Assembly: GCA_016874655.1 (NCBI GenBank)
Contig: VGTO01000017.1
Span: 1-32,021 of the forward strand
Length of the DNA stretch: 32,021 nucleotides
Reading direction: 5' to 3'
From: Bacillota bacterium
GTDB taxonomy: Bacteria > Bacillota > Dethiobacteria > DTU022
In this document: positions 8,301-16,278 of the stretch, in pieces
How positions within the stretch are numbered: position 1 is the first letter of the stretch
Layout: every line of letters begins with the position of its first letter
Notes under the pieces: generated by a model
The model's input: only the letters and a program-made list of their open reading frames with translations
What the model was told of the DNA's origin: nothing
Databases searched by the model: none
Program-made: the position numbers and the translations under genes

Positions 8301-8310
8301 GACATATGTC
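8301..8310. promoter_or_regulatory. Operator palindrome 2 (GACATATGTC)
   Basis: This second identical copy is 39 bp from the first, centre to centre, and lies about 10 bp after the expected transcription start. The pair brackets the -10 box. The DUF134 protein encoded in the same operon is a natural candidate for binding, but that is inference. Confidence 0.65.
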
Positions 8311-8339
8311 ATAAACATTCGAACGGGAGGTGTTTACTG

Positions 8340-8618
8340 ATGCCGGGACGTGATGGAACAGGTCCGATGGGTTACGGAACGATGACCGGCCGGGGAATGG
8401 GTGTATGCGTCGGAGCGCCGGGTTTCGGGTATGGAGCAGGTTTTGGCATGGGATTCGGCTGCCGCCGGGGATTGGGCCGCGGTTTCGGCCGGGGGTATGG
8501 CTGGAACTATAATCCCAACCTGGATAACCCCAGAAAAGACAAGGAATTTTTGGAAGAACAGAAGGAATTTTTAAAGAACCGTTTGGATTCAATCAATAAA
8601 CAGCTTGAAAATCTGTAG
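8340..8618 (+). CDS. DUF5320-type Gly-rich small protein
   Basis: This is a 92-aa protein starting at the ATG at 8340, 10 nt after GGGAGG. An earlier in-frame ATG at 8283 falls inside the -10 box and cannot be used. The first half is Gly-rich with Met, Arg and Tyr (MPGRDGTGPMGYGTMTGRG, then GFG repeats) and the last third is a charged helix, probably coiled-coil (KEFLEEQKEFLKNRL). That layout is typical of DUF5320 proteins found beside NifX-type and DUF134 genes in anaerobes. Its function is unknown; a role with iron-sulfur or metal cofactors is only suggested by the neighbours. It ends in TAG. Confidence 0.82.
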   Translation: MPGRDGTGPMGYGTMTGRGMGVCVGAPGFGYGAGFGMGFGCRRGLGRGFGRGYGWNYNPNLDNPRKDKEFLEEQKEFLKNRLDSINKQLENL

Positions 8619-8632
8619 AGAGTGGCAGAGAT

Positions 8633-8652
8633 AGCCTGACACGTGGCAGGCT
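8633..8652 (+). other. Intercistronic hairpin
   Basis: AGCCTG (8633-8638) pairs with CAGGCT (8647-8652), and flanking AGAG and CTCT bases can extend the stem. It lies between the DUF5320 and DUF134 genes with no U-run after it, so it may modulate stability or DUF134 translation and is unlikely to terminate transcription. Confidence 0.35.
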
Positions 8653-8681
8653 GTCTTCGCTCTTCAACGGGGTACTAAACT

Positions 8682-9038
8682 ATGCCAAGACCACTCAAGT
8701 GGAGAAAAGTATGCTGCCTGCCGGAAAGTAACCACTTTGGACCACTCGATAGACGGACCAGCGAAGATAATGCTGTTACAATGACCGTCGATGAGTATGA
8801 AACAATCCGGTTGATTGACCTGGAAGGCTTCAACCAGGAAGAGTGTGCTGCCCAGATGAATGTTGCGCGTACCACAGTGCAGGGCATCTACATTAATGCC
8901 AGGAAGAAACTGGCTGAATCGCTGATCAATGGTAAGGTGCTGTTTATCGAGGGTGGCGAGTACCGCTTATGTGAGGGCACCGGAAGTAATTGTTATAGCG
9001 GAGGCTGCCGCAGGCACCGCCATGGCAGCGGCAAATAA
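8682..9038 (+). CDS. DUF134 / UPF0251 helix-turn-helix protein
   Basis: This 118-aa predicted DNA-binding protein opens with the DUF134 hallmark [35 protein letters not shown] and [20 protein letters not shown] then form a sigma-70 region 4-like helix-turn-helix (about residues 38-80). The C-terminus is rich in Cys and His ([13 protein letters not shown] and HRH), which could bind a metal or iron-sulfur cluster. It is the only regulator in this operon, so it may be the protein that binds the two GACATATGTC palindromes at the promoter. That link is not shown by sequence alone. The start ATG has a weak GGGG site 9 nt upstream. Confidence 0.9.
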   Translation: MPRPLKWRKVCCLPESNHFGPLDRRTSEDNAVTMTVDEYETIRLIDLEGFNQEECAAQMNVARTTVQGIYINARKKLAESLINGKVLFIEGGEYRLCEGTGSNCYSGGCRRHRHGSGK

Positions 9039-9049
9039 TGTGATCACGA

Positions 9050-9373
9050 TTGAGGTGTCTGGTCATATTCTATACAGACACTAAAGCAATTAATAATTAC
9101 TATGCCCAACTTGATCCTGAAGCGGTAAGGGCCATCAACAGTGGCAAAACAATTGTCGATCTTAATTGTTCTTCCGGTGCAGCCGTGAGAGAGGTTTATC
9201 GCCGCACCGATGAAATTGCATCGAGGCATAACCTGAAGGTTTTAGCCAAACTGCCGATCGATCCGCAGTTTTCAGAAGCCTGCGACAGGGGCCAGATCGA
9301 AGATTTTAATGGTAACTGGCTGGAATCCCTGGCCAGGGAAATAAAAAACAGAGGAGGAAGTGCTGATGCTTAA
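9050..9373 (+). CDS. Unknown protein, tail resembles Mrp/MinD-type ATPases
   Basis: This 107-aa frame sits between DUF134 and the NifX-type gene. I do not recognise its first half. The second half (DEIASRHNLKVLAKLPIDPQ then FSEACDRGQIEDF) resembles the C-terminal end of Mrp/NBP35-type ATPases, where an 'LxKLPIDPxxxxxCDxGxIE' segment is usual. No Walker A is present, so it could be a decayed or reduced relative of the Mrp-like gene often found in such clusters. The start is uncertain. TTG at 9050 has no binding site, while GAGGTG (9052-9057) points to a noncanonical ATA at 9065. It overlaps the next gene by 8 nt, implying translational coupling. Confidence 0.55.
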   Translation: MRCLVIFYTDTKAINNYYAQLDPEAVRAINSGKTIVDLNCSSGAAVREVYRRTDEIASRHNLKVLAKLPIDPQFSEACDRGQIEDFNGNWLESLAREIKNRGGSADA

Positions 9374-9728
9374 AATTGCCGTAGCCAGTGATAATGGAAT
9401 GGTTACCCAGCATTTTGGACATTGCCAGAGTTTCATGGTTTTTGATGCCGACAACGGACAGATTACTAAAAGTGAAGTTGTCGCCAGTCCGGGGCACAAG
9501 CCCGGTTTCCTGCCGAACTTCTTAAACGATCTGGGGGTAAACGTGATTATCTCCGGTGGTATGGGCAGTGGGGCGATCGACATCTTTAATGAGAAAGGAA
9601 TTGAAGTAATTATCGGGGCCAGCGGGGAAGCAAAAGGAGTAGCTGAAGCCTACCTTGCGGGTGAACTGGCTTCGACCGGATCAGTTTGCAAAGAACACCA
9701 GCAGCACGATTCATGTGGTGGCCACTAA
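9366..9728 (+). CDS. NifX/NifB-type iron-molybdenum cofactor-binding domain protein
   Basis: This 120-aa protein has the dinitrogenase iron-molybdenum cofactor fold (NifX/VnfX/NafY class): MLKIAVASDNGMVTQHFGHC, then a central VNVIISGGMGSGAIDIFNEK and a C-terminal region rich in Cys and His (CKEHQQHDSCGGH). Such proteins bind or ferry Fe-S-type metal clusters. With no nif genes nearby, a general Fe-S or metal role is more likely than nitrogen fixation. The start is the ATG at 9366, 8 nt after GGAGG. A GTG at 9360 is too close to that site. The stop is followed at once by a strong terminator, so this is the last gene of its operon. Confidence 0.88.
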   Translation: MLKIAVASDNGMVTQHFGHCQSFMVFDADNGQITKSEVVASPGHKPGFLPNFLNDLGVNVIISGGMGSGAIDIFNEKGIEVIIGASGEAKGVAEAYLAGELASTGSVCKEHQQHDSCGGH

Positions 9729-9758
9729 AGTTTTTTAAGGCGCAATTTTTTGAAGCAA

Positions 9759-9800
9759 GAAGCACGGGCGCAATAACAACCCGTGCTTCTTTTTATTTTT
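9759..9800 (+). terminator. Strong intrinsic terminator of the NifX operon
   Basis: GAAGCACGGG (9759-9768) pairs perfectly with CCCGTGCTTC (9780-9789), followed by TTTTTATTTTT. The stem is 10 bp with an 11-nt loop. It also separates the operon from the convergent DUF1667 gene. Confidence 0.93.
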
Positions 9801-9805
9801 GATAT

Positions 9806-10186
9806 TTAACCGAGGCTGCGGGTGGTTACCACGTCAATGCCGGTGTCGAGCAAATTTTCAATCACCACGGTGCCCATCTTAACCGGTGCGGACAGTTCCA
9901 CCTTATTGATCTCTTCCATCGCTTTGTAAATCAACTCTTTAGGCAGAGGTTTGTTTGTTTTTACCGGTAGCCGGGACAGCGGTGCATTGGTGATCACCAC
10001 GGTCGAGGTGAGAGTGCGGGTCGGGTTTGTGTACTCTTCATAAGCGTATTCCCGGCCTATTTTACATTGCTGGCCGCGGATCGTTAAGCCTTCCGGGCTG
10101 TCAGCCACACCGGATACGCTCATTTTGCAACCCAATGGGCAGAGGATGCAGATTAGCTCTTTTTCAGTTGTTTCGTTCTTAGTCAT
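9806..10186 (-). CDS. DUF1667 protein of the glycerol-3-phosphate dehydrogenase cluster
   Basis: This 126-aa protein starts at the ATG at 10186, 9 nt after AAGGAGG. It has an N-terminal Cys cluster, CILCPLGC, with a later Cys in GQQCKIG, likely a metal or Fe-S site. DUF1667 proteins normally follow a GlpA-like dehydrogenase and an FAD oxidoreductase, as they do here: the start lies 1 nt after the stop of the fused dehydrogenase. It probably serves as an electron-transfer or assembly partner of that complex; the precise role is not known to me. Track starts further upstream are not needed, since the binding site decides the ATG. Confidence 0.88.
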   Translation of the reverse strand: MTKNETTEKELICILCPLGCKMSVSGVADSPEGLTIRGQQCKIGREYAYEEYTNPTRTLTSTVVITNAPLSRLPVKTNKPLPKELIYKAMEEINKVELSAPVKMGTVVIENLLDTGIDVVTTRSLG

Positions 10187-10187
10187 G

Positions 10188-12971
10188 CTATACTTCCTCC
10201 TTCGCCACTTCAACAGATAAAGTTTCAAAATTCTGTTCAGGCAGGTCGCTCTTTTTCAGCTTGATAGAGACCATTTCGCCTGGTGTCAGAACCTTTTTCC
10301 TGACTTCTTTAATAACCTGCTGATCTGCTTTTACCACTAAAGAGCTTTTTTCATGGTTGCCGCGCACTCGCATGAAAAGCTCAAGGCTATCTTTAATCAA
10401 CTCTTTTCTGACCCAATGTGGAACGATGTAGCCAATACTTTTGAGCGGTTTAGTATGGAAGATCGAGCAGTTATCTGGCACGGCAGCTTCACCTTTAATC
10501 AGCGCCGCTGCTCCTTGCCCCGCTCTGTAGCTTTCGTCGGTCACCCAGTCGACCAGGTCGTGCACGTGAACAACATTGCCGCAGGCAAAGATCCCCGGAA
10601 CGGTGGTTTCCATCGCTTCATTTACCACCGGCCCGCCTGTCGCCCGATCAAGTTCGATACCCGCTTCTTTTGAAAGCTCGTTTTCAGGAATCAGGCCGCG
10701 TGAAAAGAGAATCGTATCGCATTCTATTTCACTGAATGTGCCTTCAATCGGTTGTTTGTTCTCATCTGTCCGGGCGATGGTTACACTTTCGACCCGGTTC
10801 TTGCCCTTGATGTCGACAATAGTATGACGGTAGAGCATGGGAATGCCGTAATCTTCAACGCACTGGACGTAGTTTCTGACCAGTCCATCAGAATAATCCT
10901 TTCGTTCGATCACGGCCATCACTTCGGCCCCTTCCAATACAATTCGCCGGGCCATGATCAGGCCGATATCGCCGGAGCCGAAAACGACAACTTTGCGGCC
11001 GACCATATATCCTTCAATGTTGACAAAACGCTGGGCTGTGCCCGCTGAAAAGATGCCGGCCGGACGCATGCCTGGAATATTAATTGCACCCCTGGTTCGC
11101 TCACGGCATCCCATACCGAGAATGATTGCCTTAGCCTGGATTGTCGTAAAACCATCAACTGTATTTACATAGGTAACCTTCTTATCAGAACTGATCGACA
11201 ACACCATGGTGTCCAGTTTACAGCGGATGCCCGCTTCTTTAAGCATGTCGATAAAGCGTTCAGCATATTCAGGGCCGGTCAGTTCTTCCCTGAACTGGTG
11301 CAGTCCAAACCCGTTATGGATGCACTGCTGTAAAATACCGCCCAGTTCATGGTCGCGTTCGATCACCAGGATATCTTCGATGCCGCTCTGCCTGGCCGCG
11401 ATAGCTGCAGCCATTCCGGCAGGACCACCGCCGACAACTACCAGGTCATAAAGGGCTTTGGCACCGGTCTCAAGGGTTAGACCGGAAGTCTGGGGCAGGC
11501 ATTTACCGATTGCTCCGCTTTGGCGCGGATCAATCTCCCTGTTTTTGGTGGTGCCGCTTAAAATAAATGAACCGGGGTTGTCTTTGTTGATCTCCGGCAA
11601 TTTTTTGTCCAGCTCGTTCGCTAAAATCTGCATTACCCGCGGTCCGCAGAAACCGCCCTGGCAGCGGCCTCCACCGGGGCGGGTTCGTTTCTTAATGCCG
11701 TCAACCGTCCGAGCCCCGACCGGACCGTGGATAGCCCTGACGATCTCACCTTCAGTAATGTTTTCGCAGCGGCAGATAATGCGTCCGTAGCGCGGATCCT
11801 CAGTAATCATCCTTACCCTTTCAGCTTCAGGCAGGGACATAAATGGCTTGTAACTTCTGGCCCTGGCAATGAAATGTTCTCTTAATCTGAAACCGCCTGC
11901 CTTATCGCTGATCAGACCGGTAACATAAGAGGCAATGGCCGGCGCAGCCACCAAACCCGGTGAATCGATTCCGGCCACATTGAAGAAGCCAGGTGCAGTG
12001 ATCGATTCTTCAACAATGAAATCGCCCTTTTCGGTTTTGGCTCTCAGTCCGCTGAAGGTTGTAATTACATCATGAAAGGGTAGTTTCTTCTTGATTTTTT
12101 GGGCCTGTTCTTCGACATATCGCAGACCGGATGCGGTGGTTGCCGTATTTTCAGGCGAGTCGATCGCTTCGGCATTGGGACCAATGATCAGGTTGCCGTG
12201 AGCAGTGGGGGAAACCAGAACCCCTTTCCCCAGAGCTGTAGGACAGGGGAAAAGCACGTGCCTGGCGTAAGACCCCGTTCCTTTATCCAGCAGAAAGTAT
12301 TCACCGCGACTTGGTTTGATTGTAAATTCGACCGGGTTAATCATTGCGCTGATCTTGTCGGCATGGAGGCCCGCGGCATTCACCACGAATCGAGCTTTAA
12401 TTATTTTATCGCCACAGTTAATCTGGTAACCGGTACTATTTTTACTGATAGCAGTGACAGCGCTATCCAGCAGTATTTCAGTGTCGTTTGCCGCAGCGCT
12501 TTCCGCCAGGGCGATCGCCAGCAGGTAGGGGTCGGTTATCCCGGCAGTGGGAGCATAAAGAGCGCCAATTGCATTTTCATTTAAACCAGGTTCAATATGA
12601 TTAAGGCGGTGGCGATCGATTATTTCCAGGCCCGGTATGCCGTTTTTAAGGCCCCTCTCCAGTAACTGCTGCAGGGTTGTCATCTCTTCAACGCAAAAAG
12701 CGATCACCAGCGAGCCGATCTGCTCAAATGGTACTTCGAGTTCTGTGCAGAGAGACGGGTACATTTTATTGCCCTCGGCATTAAATTTTGCTTTCAGGGT
12801 TCCCGGTTCCGGATCAAAGCCGGAATGAACGATCGCACTGTTGGCCTTGGTTGTGCCGTTGGCAACATCACTGTCTTTCTCGATCAGGATCAGGCTTAAA
12901 TTATACTTAGAGAGTTCGCGGGCTATGGCCGTGCCGATAATCCCGGCACCGATTACGGCAACATCGTACAT
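10188..12971 (-). CDS. Fused GlpA-type glycerol-3-phosphate dehydrogenase and FAD/NAD oxidoreductase
   Basis: This is a 927-aa two-enzyme polypeptide. Residues 1 to about 460 are a GlpA-like FAD dehydrogenase: dinucleotide motif VIGAGIIG (6-13), the PSRGEYFLLDKG region, then a BFD-like [2Fe-2S] domain with C400, C402, C437 and C442. From about 507 a second flavoprotein starts (VVVGGGPAGMAAAIAARQSG, first G at 514), with a second dinucleotide motif (VVFGSGDIGLIMARR) and the FSRGLIPENELSKE and FACGNVV segments typical of GlpB-like and pyridine-nucleotide-dependent oxidoreductases. In most clostridia and Thermotoga these are two adjacent genes. It should oxidise glycerol 3-phosphate and pass electrons through the Fe-S centre to the second flavin. 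AGGAGG lies 6 nt before the ATG. It ends in TAG. Confidence 0.9.
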   Translation of the reverse strand: MYDVAVIGAGIIGTAIARELSKYNLSLILIEKDSDVANGTTKANSAIVHSGFDPEPGTLKAKFNAEGNKMYPSLCTELEVPFEQIGSLVIAFCVEEMTTLQQLLERGLKNGIPGLEIIDRHRLNHIEPGLNENAIGALYAPTAGITDPYLLAIALAESAAANDTEILLDSAVTAISKNSTGYQINCGDKIIKARFVVNAAGLHADKISAMINPVEFTIKPSRGEYFLLDKGTGSYARHVLFPCPTALGKGVLVSPTAHGNLIIGPNAEAIDSPENTATTASGLRYVEEQAQKIKKKLPFHDVITTFSGLRAKTEKGDFIVEESITAPGFFNVAGIDSPGLVAAPAIASYVTGLISDKAGGFRLREHFIARARSYKPFMSLPEAERVRMITEDPRYGRIICRCENITEGEIVRAIHGPVGARTVDGIKKRTRPGGGRCQGGFCGPRVMQILANELDKKLPEINKDNPGSFILSGTTKNREIDPRQSGAIGKCLPQTSGLTLETGAKALYDLVVVGGGPAGMAAAIAARQSGIEDILVIERDHELGGILQQCIHNGFGLHQFREELTGPEYAERFIDMLKEAGIRCKLDTMVLSISSDKKVTYVNTVDGFTTIQAKAIILGMGCRERTRGAINIPGMRPAGIFSAGTAQRFVNIEGYMVGRKVVVFGSGDIGLIMARRIVLEGAEVMAVIERKDYSDGLVRNYVQCVEDYGIPMLYRHTIVDIKGKNRVESVTIARTDENKQPIEGTFSEIECDTILFSRGLIPENELSKEAGIELDRATGGPVVNEAMETTVPGIFACGNVVHVHDLVDWVTDESYRAGQGAAALIKGEAAVPDNCSIFHTKPLKSIGYIVPHWVRKELIKDSLELFMRVRGNHEKSSLVVKADQQVIKEVRKKVLTPGEMVSIKLKKSDLPEQNFETLSVEVAKEEV

Positions 12972-13025
12972 GATAAACCTCCTGCAGCGTGTAAATTATT
13001 TTTTAACAAAATATCGCCAGCTGGA

Positions 13026-14216
13026 TTATTTAATTTCGTTAATAAAGATTTCCAGGCGATTTAGGCCTTCCACGATTTTCTCCATCGAGGTGGCAAAAGA
13101 AAGTCTTACATAGTCAGGAGCGCCGAAACCGGTTCCCGGCACGACAGCTACCTTCTGGTTTTCGAGCAGGAGAGCGGCAAAATGATCGCTATTTTTAAGC
13201 TTATTATTCCGGTAAGATTTACCTAAAGCATCCGCGGTTGATACAAAAATATAAAAAGCGCCCTGTGGCTCAAGAGCTTTCAGATAAGGCAGACTGTTAA
13301 TTCGCTCGAAAATGTAGCGACGACGTTTTTCAAAGGCACGGCGCATCTCTGCTACACTGTCCTGTTGCCCTTTCAGTGCTGCTACAGTGGCCTTCTGGGC
13401 GATGGAATTCGGGTTTGAAGCGGTGTGGCTCTGGATATTAGCCATTACCGTGGCAATCTCGACAGAAGAAGCGGTGTAGCCTATACGCCATCCGGTCATC
13501 GCATAACTTTTCGACACACCATTTACGACAATGGTTAGATCCTTGATTTTTTCATTGAAAGCGGCAATACTAAAATGTTTTTCCTGGCCATAGATTAACT
13601 TTTCGTAAATTTCATCAGAAATGACAAAGATCTTATTTTCAATGCAAAAATCAGCGATCGCCGTTAGCTCCTCTTTACTGTAGACCTGGCCGGTAGGGTT
13701 TGACGGGCTATTTAAAATAAGGGCTTTACTTTTAGAAGAAAGCGATTTACGCAGATCATCCACAGTAGCTTTAAGATTATTGGTCAGTTCCGTTTCTACA
13801 GCTACCGGTATGCCGTCATTCAGGCGGACCATTTCGGGGTAACTGACCCAGTAGGGGGTAGGGATTAGCACTTCATCGCCGGGGTTGAGCAGGGCGGCCA
13901 AGACATTATTAATTGAGTGCTTCGCCCCGTTGCTGACAACAATCTGGGAAGGCTTATAGCTGAGTCCGTTGTCGGTCAGCAGTTTGCTGCAGATGGCTTC
14001 ACGCACTTCCAGTGTGCCCGCCGCCGGAGTATAGCGGGTGTGGCCTTCGTTAATCGCTCTGATCGCCTCATCGCGAATCAAAGCCGGGGTATCGAAATCT
14101 GGTTCACCTGCTCCAAATCCGATTACATCAATCCCCTGGCTCTGCATTTCCTTTGCTTTACTGTCGATGGCCATTGTCGGCGAAGGGCTGATAGCCAGCG
14201 CTTTTTTTGATAACAT
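13026..14216 (-). CDS. Class I aminotransferase, aspartate type
   Basis: This is a 396-aa PLP enzyme of the AspC/AatA (Iγ) group that moves the amino group of aspartate to 2-oxoglutarate. Motifs: GFGAGEPDFDTP near the N-terminus, NGAKHSINN (phosphate contact), NSPSNPTGQVY, SDEIYEKLIYG (Asp pairs with the PLP pyridine N), the PLP lysine K236 in NGVSKSYAMTGWR, and the C-terminal Arg in APDYVRLSFATS that holds the substrate carboxylate. I chose the ATG at 14216; GTG at 14222 is nearby in frame and GGGGGTGAG serves either. The fused dehydrogenase gene follows after 54 nt on the same strand. Other amino acids could also be substrates. Confidence 0.93.
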   Translation of the reverse strand: MLSKKALAISPSPTMAIDSKAKEMQSQGIDVIGFGAGEPDFDTPALIRDEAIRAINEGHTRYTPAAGTLEVREAICSKLLTDNGLSYKPSQIVVSNGAKHSINNVLAALLNPGDEVLIPTPYWVSYPEMVRLNDGIPVAVETELTNNLKATVDDLRKSLSSKSKALILNSPSNPTGQVYSKEELTAIADFCIENKIFVISDEIYEKLIYGQEKHFSIAAFNEKIKDLTIVVNGVSKSYAMTGWRIGYTASSVEIATVMANIQSHTASNPNSIAQKATVAALKGQQDSVAEMRRAFEKRRRYIFERINSLPYLKALEPQGAFYIFVSTADALGKSYRNNKLKNSDHFAALLLENQKVAVVPGTGFGAPDYVRLSFATSMEKIVEGLNRLEIFINEIK

Positions 14217-14353
14217 ATCCACTCACCCCCGGTTATATAATCTGAAAAACATTTTACCACAGAAATGCCTGAAGATCTCTATTTTTAAGGCTTTCTTAAG
14301 CAATTACCGATCGCATATGTTTGTTGAAACGACTTGGGATTCTTTTTTGTTTG

Positions 14354-15349
14354 CTATTCAATCATTGTATTAACATAAGCGGGAGGAACCCAGAGCAGGT
14401 CGTTGTCGAGTAGCTGCATCGGGTTAACCGGAGCCTGGCCGATATTAACTTCCCAGTGTAGGTGTGGTCCGTTGGCATAACCGGTCATGCCCACAGTACC
14501 GATCTGTTCACCGCGTTCAACTGTTTCCCCGGTTTTTATTAAGATCGTCTCCAGATGCATATAGGTGCTGGACAGTTTAAGGCCGTGGTCGATGATCACC
14601 GTGTTGCCGCCGGAAAGTAAAAACTCAGACAGTCTCACGATACCACTGCCGGCGGTCACGACCGGAACTCCTTCATCTGTCGCAATATCAATGCCGTTGT
14701 GACGGCGGGGCGGATTGTCGTTGATGTATCTGATTGTGGCATACTCGGAAGTGATTCTGCCAACAAGCGGCAGCATAAAACCTTGCAACCACAATGGTTG
14801 CGGCTCGGTGGTTTCACGGGCGAGGCGTACCTTTTCGCGGTCTGCGGCCAGGCGCTCAGCAGTCCAGCCAACAGTGGCACTGGGCGGCACCCTGAAGCGG
14901 GATACGTAGAAGTCTTTAGCGCCGATTGCCATTTCTTTGGATACCAAAACCAGGGGATCGCTGCTTAGCCCCTGGTCAGCTTTAACTGTCACTGTGTATG
15001 AGCCGGGTAGTGTATCGTAGCTGATCCCGATAACAGCGTAATAATTCTCACCGACCCGATAATGGTTGGAAATATTGCCCGAAAAGCTAAACTCGATCTG
15101 AACCGGATCCCTTACAATTAATGGGGCGACCTCAACAATCAGGAAATCACCGGGCGAAGGATTATCCGGATATAAAAAGATTTGAGGTTCTGTGGTGTGT
15201 TGAAAAGTATAGGGTTTAAGATACCGAACCTGCTGAGCCGTTTGAACTGACGGTTCAGATACGGCTAGATTGACCAGCAGGATAGCAAGGAACACCACCA
15301 CAACCGAAATAATCGGAAAAAGCAGGATCGCTTTGCCGGCTTTTCTCAT
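14354..15349 (-). CDS. M23 peptidase (LytM-like), membrane-anchored
   Basis: This 331-aa cell-wall peptidase has one N-terminal helix (about 7-30), a beta-rich middle region of about 140 residues that resembles a bacterial Ig-like sandwich, and a C-terminal M23 domain. Zinc ligands are H217 and D221 in HNGID and H298 in HLHWE, so it should be catalytically active. The target is peptidoglycan cross-links. A short IDHGLKLSSTYMHLE segment follows the pattern of active LytM enzymes, and the downstream H is present in that motif. No clear ribosome binding site precedes the ATG. The transaldolase gene lies 41 nt upstream on the same strand. It ends in TAG. Confidence 0.92.
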   Translation of the reverse strand: MRKAGKAILLFPIISVVVVFLAILLVNLAVSEPSVQTAQQVRYLKPYTFQHTTEPQIFLYPDNPSPGDFLIVEVAPLIVRDPVQIEFSFSGNISNHYRVGENYYAVIGISYDTLPGSYTVTVKADQGLSSDPLVLVSKEMAIGAKDFYVSRFRVPPSATVGWTAERLAADREKVRLARETTEPQPLWLQGFMLPLVGRITSEYATIRYINDNPPRRHNGIDIATDEGVPVVTAGSGIVRLSEFLLSGGNTVIIDHGLKLSSTYMHLETILIKTGETVERGEQIGTVGMTGYANGPHLHWEVNIGQAPVNPMQLLDNDLLWVPPAYVNTMIE

Positions 15350-15390
15350 TGCTTCACTATTCCGTCCTTACCTGGTAAAAAAGACCAGGT

Positions 15391-16047
15391 TTATTTTTTA
15401 CGTGCTGCCTCAGCCTTTTTCCAGTCGTTCAAAAAACTCTCAATGCCGGCATCGGTTAAAGGATGCTTGAACATCTGCTTTAAAACTGAATAAGGCATCG
15501 TGGCAATATGGGCACCGGCCAGGGCTACGGCGGTTACATGCTCGGGATGGCGGATACTGGCGGCGATTACTTCGGCTTTCAGTTTGTGCAGATGAAGAAC
15601 CTCAACAATATCCTGAACCAGATCGACTCCCCTGTGTCCAATATCATCAAGCCTGCCGATAAAGGGGCTGATAAATGCTGCTCCGGCTTTGGCCGCCAGT
15701 AAAGCTTGGTTGACGGTAAAGATCAGGGTTACATTTACCTTTATGCCTTCTTTCGCCAGCATTTTTACTGCCTGCATTCCTTCCGGGGTAATCGGTATTT
15801 TTACAACCACGTTTGGATGAACGGCAGCCAGCTTCCGTCCTTCGCTGACCATTCCCTCGTAATCGAGCGAAATAACCTCGGCGCTGACCGGACCGTCAAC
15901 CAGGTCACAGATTGAAGGCAGGATTTTTGCAAAATCTTCGTCTTCCCGGGCAGCGAGCGACGGGTTGGTTGTAACCCCGCAGATCACTCCCCATTTAACT
16001 GCTTCTCTGATTTCATCAACATTGGCGGTATCAAGATAAAGATTCAT
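15391..16047 (-). CDS. Small transaldolase (type 3, TalC/MipB family)
   Basis: This 218-aa Schiff-base aldolase of the fructose-6-phosphate aldolase/transaldolase family exchanges C3 units in the pentose phosphate pathway. The catalytic lysine is K83 in VVVKIPIT. Family motifs [38 protein letters not shown] and [12 protein letters not shown] are present. The residue in the SPF motif (F129) is Phe; true fructose-6-phosphate aldolases of the FsaA type carry Tyr there, so transaldolase activity is favoured. A TATAAT box (read on the - strand at 16089-16084) lies 37 nt before the ATG and GGGAGG precedes it closely. It is probably the first gene of a small operon with the M23 peptidase. Confidence 0.94.
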   Translation of the reverse strand: MNLYLDTANVDEIREAVKWGVICGVTTNPSLAAREDEDFAKILPSICDLVDGPVSAEVISLDYEGMVSEGRKLAAVHPNVVVKIPITPEGMQAVKMLAKEGIKVNVTLIFTVNQALLAAKAGAAFISPFIGRLDDIGHRGVDLVQDIVEVLHLHKLKAEVIAASIRHPEHVTAVALAGAHIATMPYSVLKQMFKHPLTDAGIESFLNDWKKAEAARKK

Positions 16048-16083
16048 ATTTTAAGACCTCCCAGACTCAGTTTTAATAGTTAC

Positions 16084-16089
16084 ATTATA
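16084..16089 (-). promoter_or_regulatory. Probable -10 box of the transaldolase promoter
   Basis: Read on the - strand this is a perfect TATAAT, 37 nt before the start codon. No good -35 is visible 16-18 bp upstream, so the call rests on the -10 alone. Confidence 0.4.
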
Positions 16090-16144
16090 CCTGAAGATGC
16101 TTGATAATGCTTTTAAACTGATGTTGTTGCGCCCGCTATTTTTA

Positions 16145-16173
16145 TTGCCAGTAATTCGGGCGGCTGTTAGAAT
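16145..16173 (+). promoter_or_regulatory. Strong promoter of the acetyltransferase-MshA-like operon
   Basis: TTGCCA (16145-16150) and TAGAAT (16168-16173) are 17 bp apart, with an extended -10 TG one base before the hexamer. The transcript would start near 16180, ahead of the 26-codon frame and the acetyltransferase. Confidence 0.6.
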
Positions 16174-16197
16174 GAAGCAATAGGTAGGTGTTCTGTT

Positions 16198-16278
16198 TTG
16201 AAGGCGATAATTGATCTGGCCAAACAATACCAGGATAAAGGAAGTATTCACTTTTGCCCCAGTCATTTTACGAAATAA
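16198..16278 (+). CDS. Possible 26-aa leader-type small ORF
   Basis: A TTG (16198) follows AGGTAGGTG (16182-16190) with 7 nt spacing and opens a 26-codon frame ending at a TAA. The peptide begins with a helix-forming stretch (KAIIDLAKQYQDKG). It overlaps the acetyltransferase start by 25 nt in another frame, so it could couple its translation. It could also be chance or the remnant of an N-terminus. No family is recognised. Confidence 0.3.
   Translation: MKAIIDLAKQYQDKGSIHFCPSHFTK

Noticed and set aside
8257-8592. Minus-strand 111-codon frame over DUF5320
   Set aside because: It is the shadow of a Gly-rich gene with biased codons and has no support.
15366-15386. ACCTGG/CCAGGT hairpin between transaldolase and M23 peptidase genes as a terminator
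   Set aside because: On the - strand no U-run follows the stem, so it is more likely an intercistronic hairpin.
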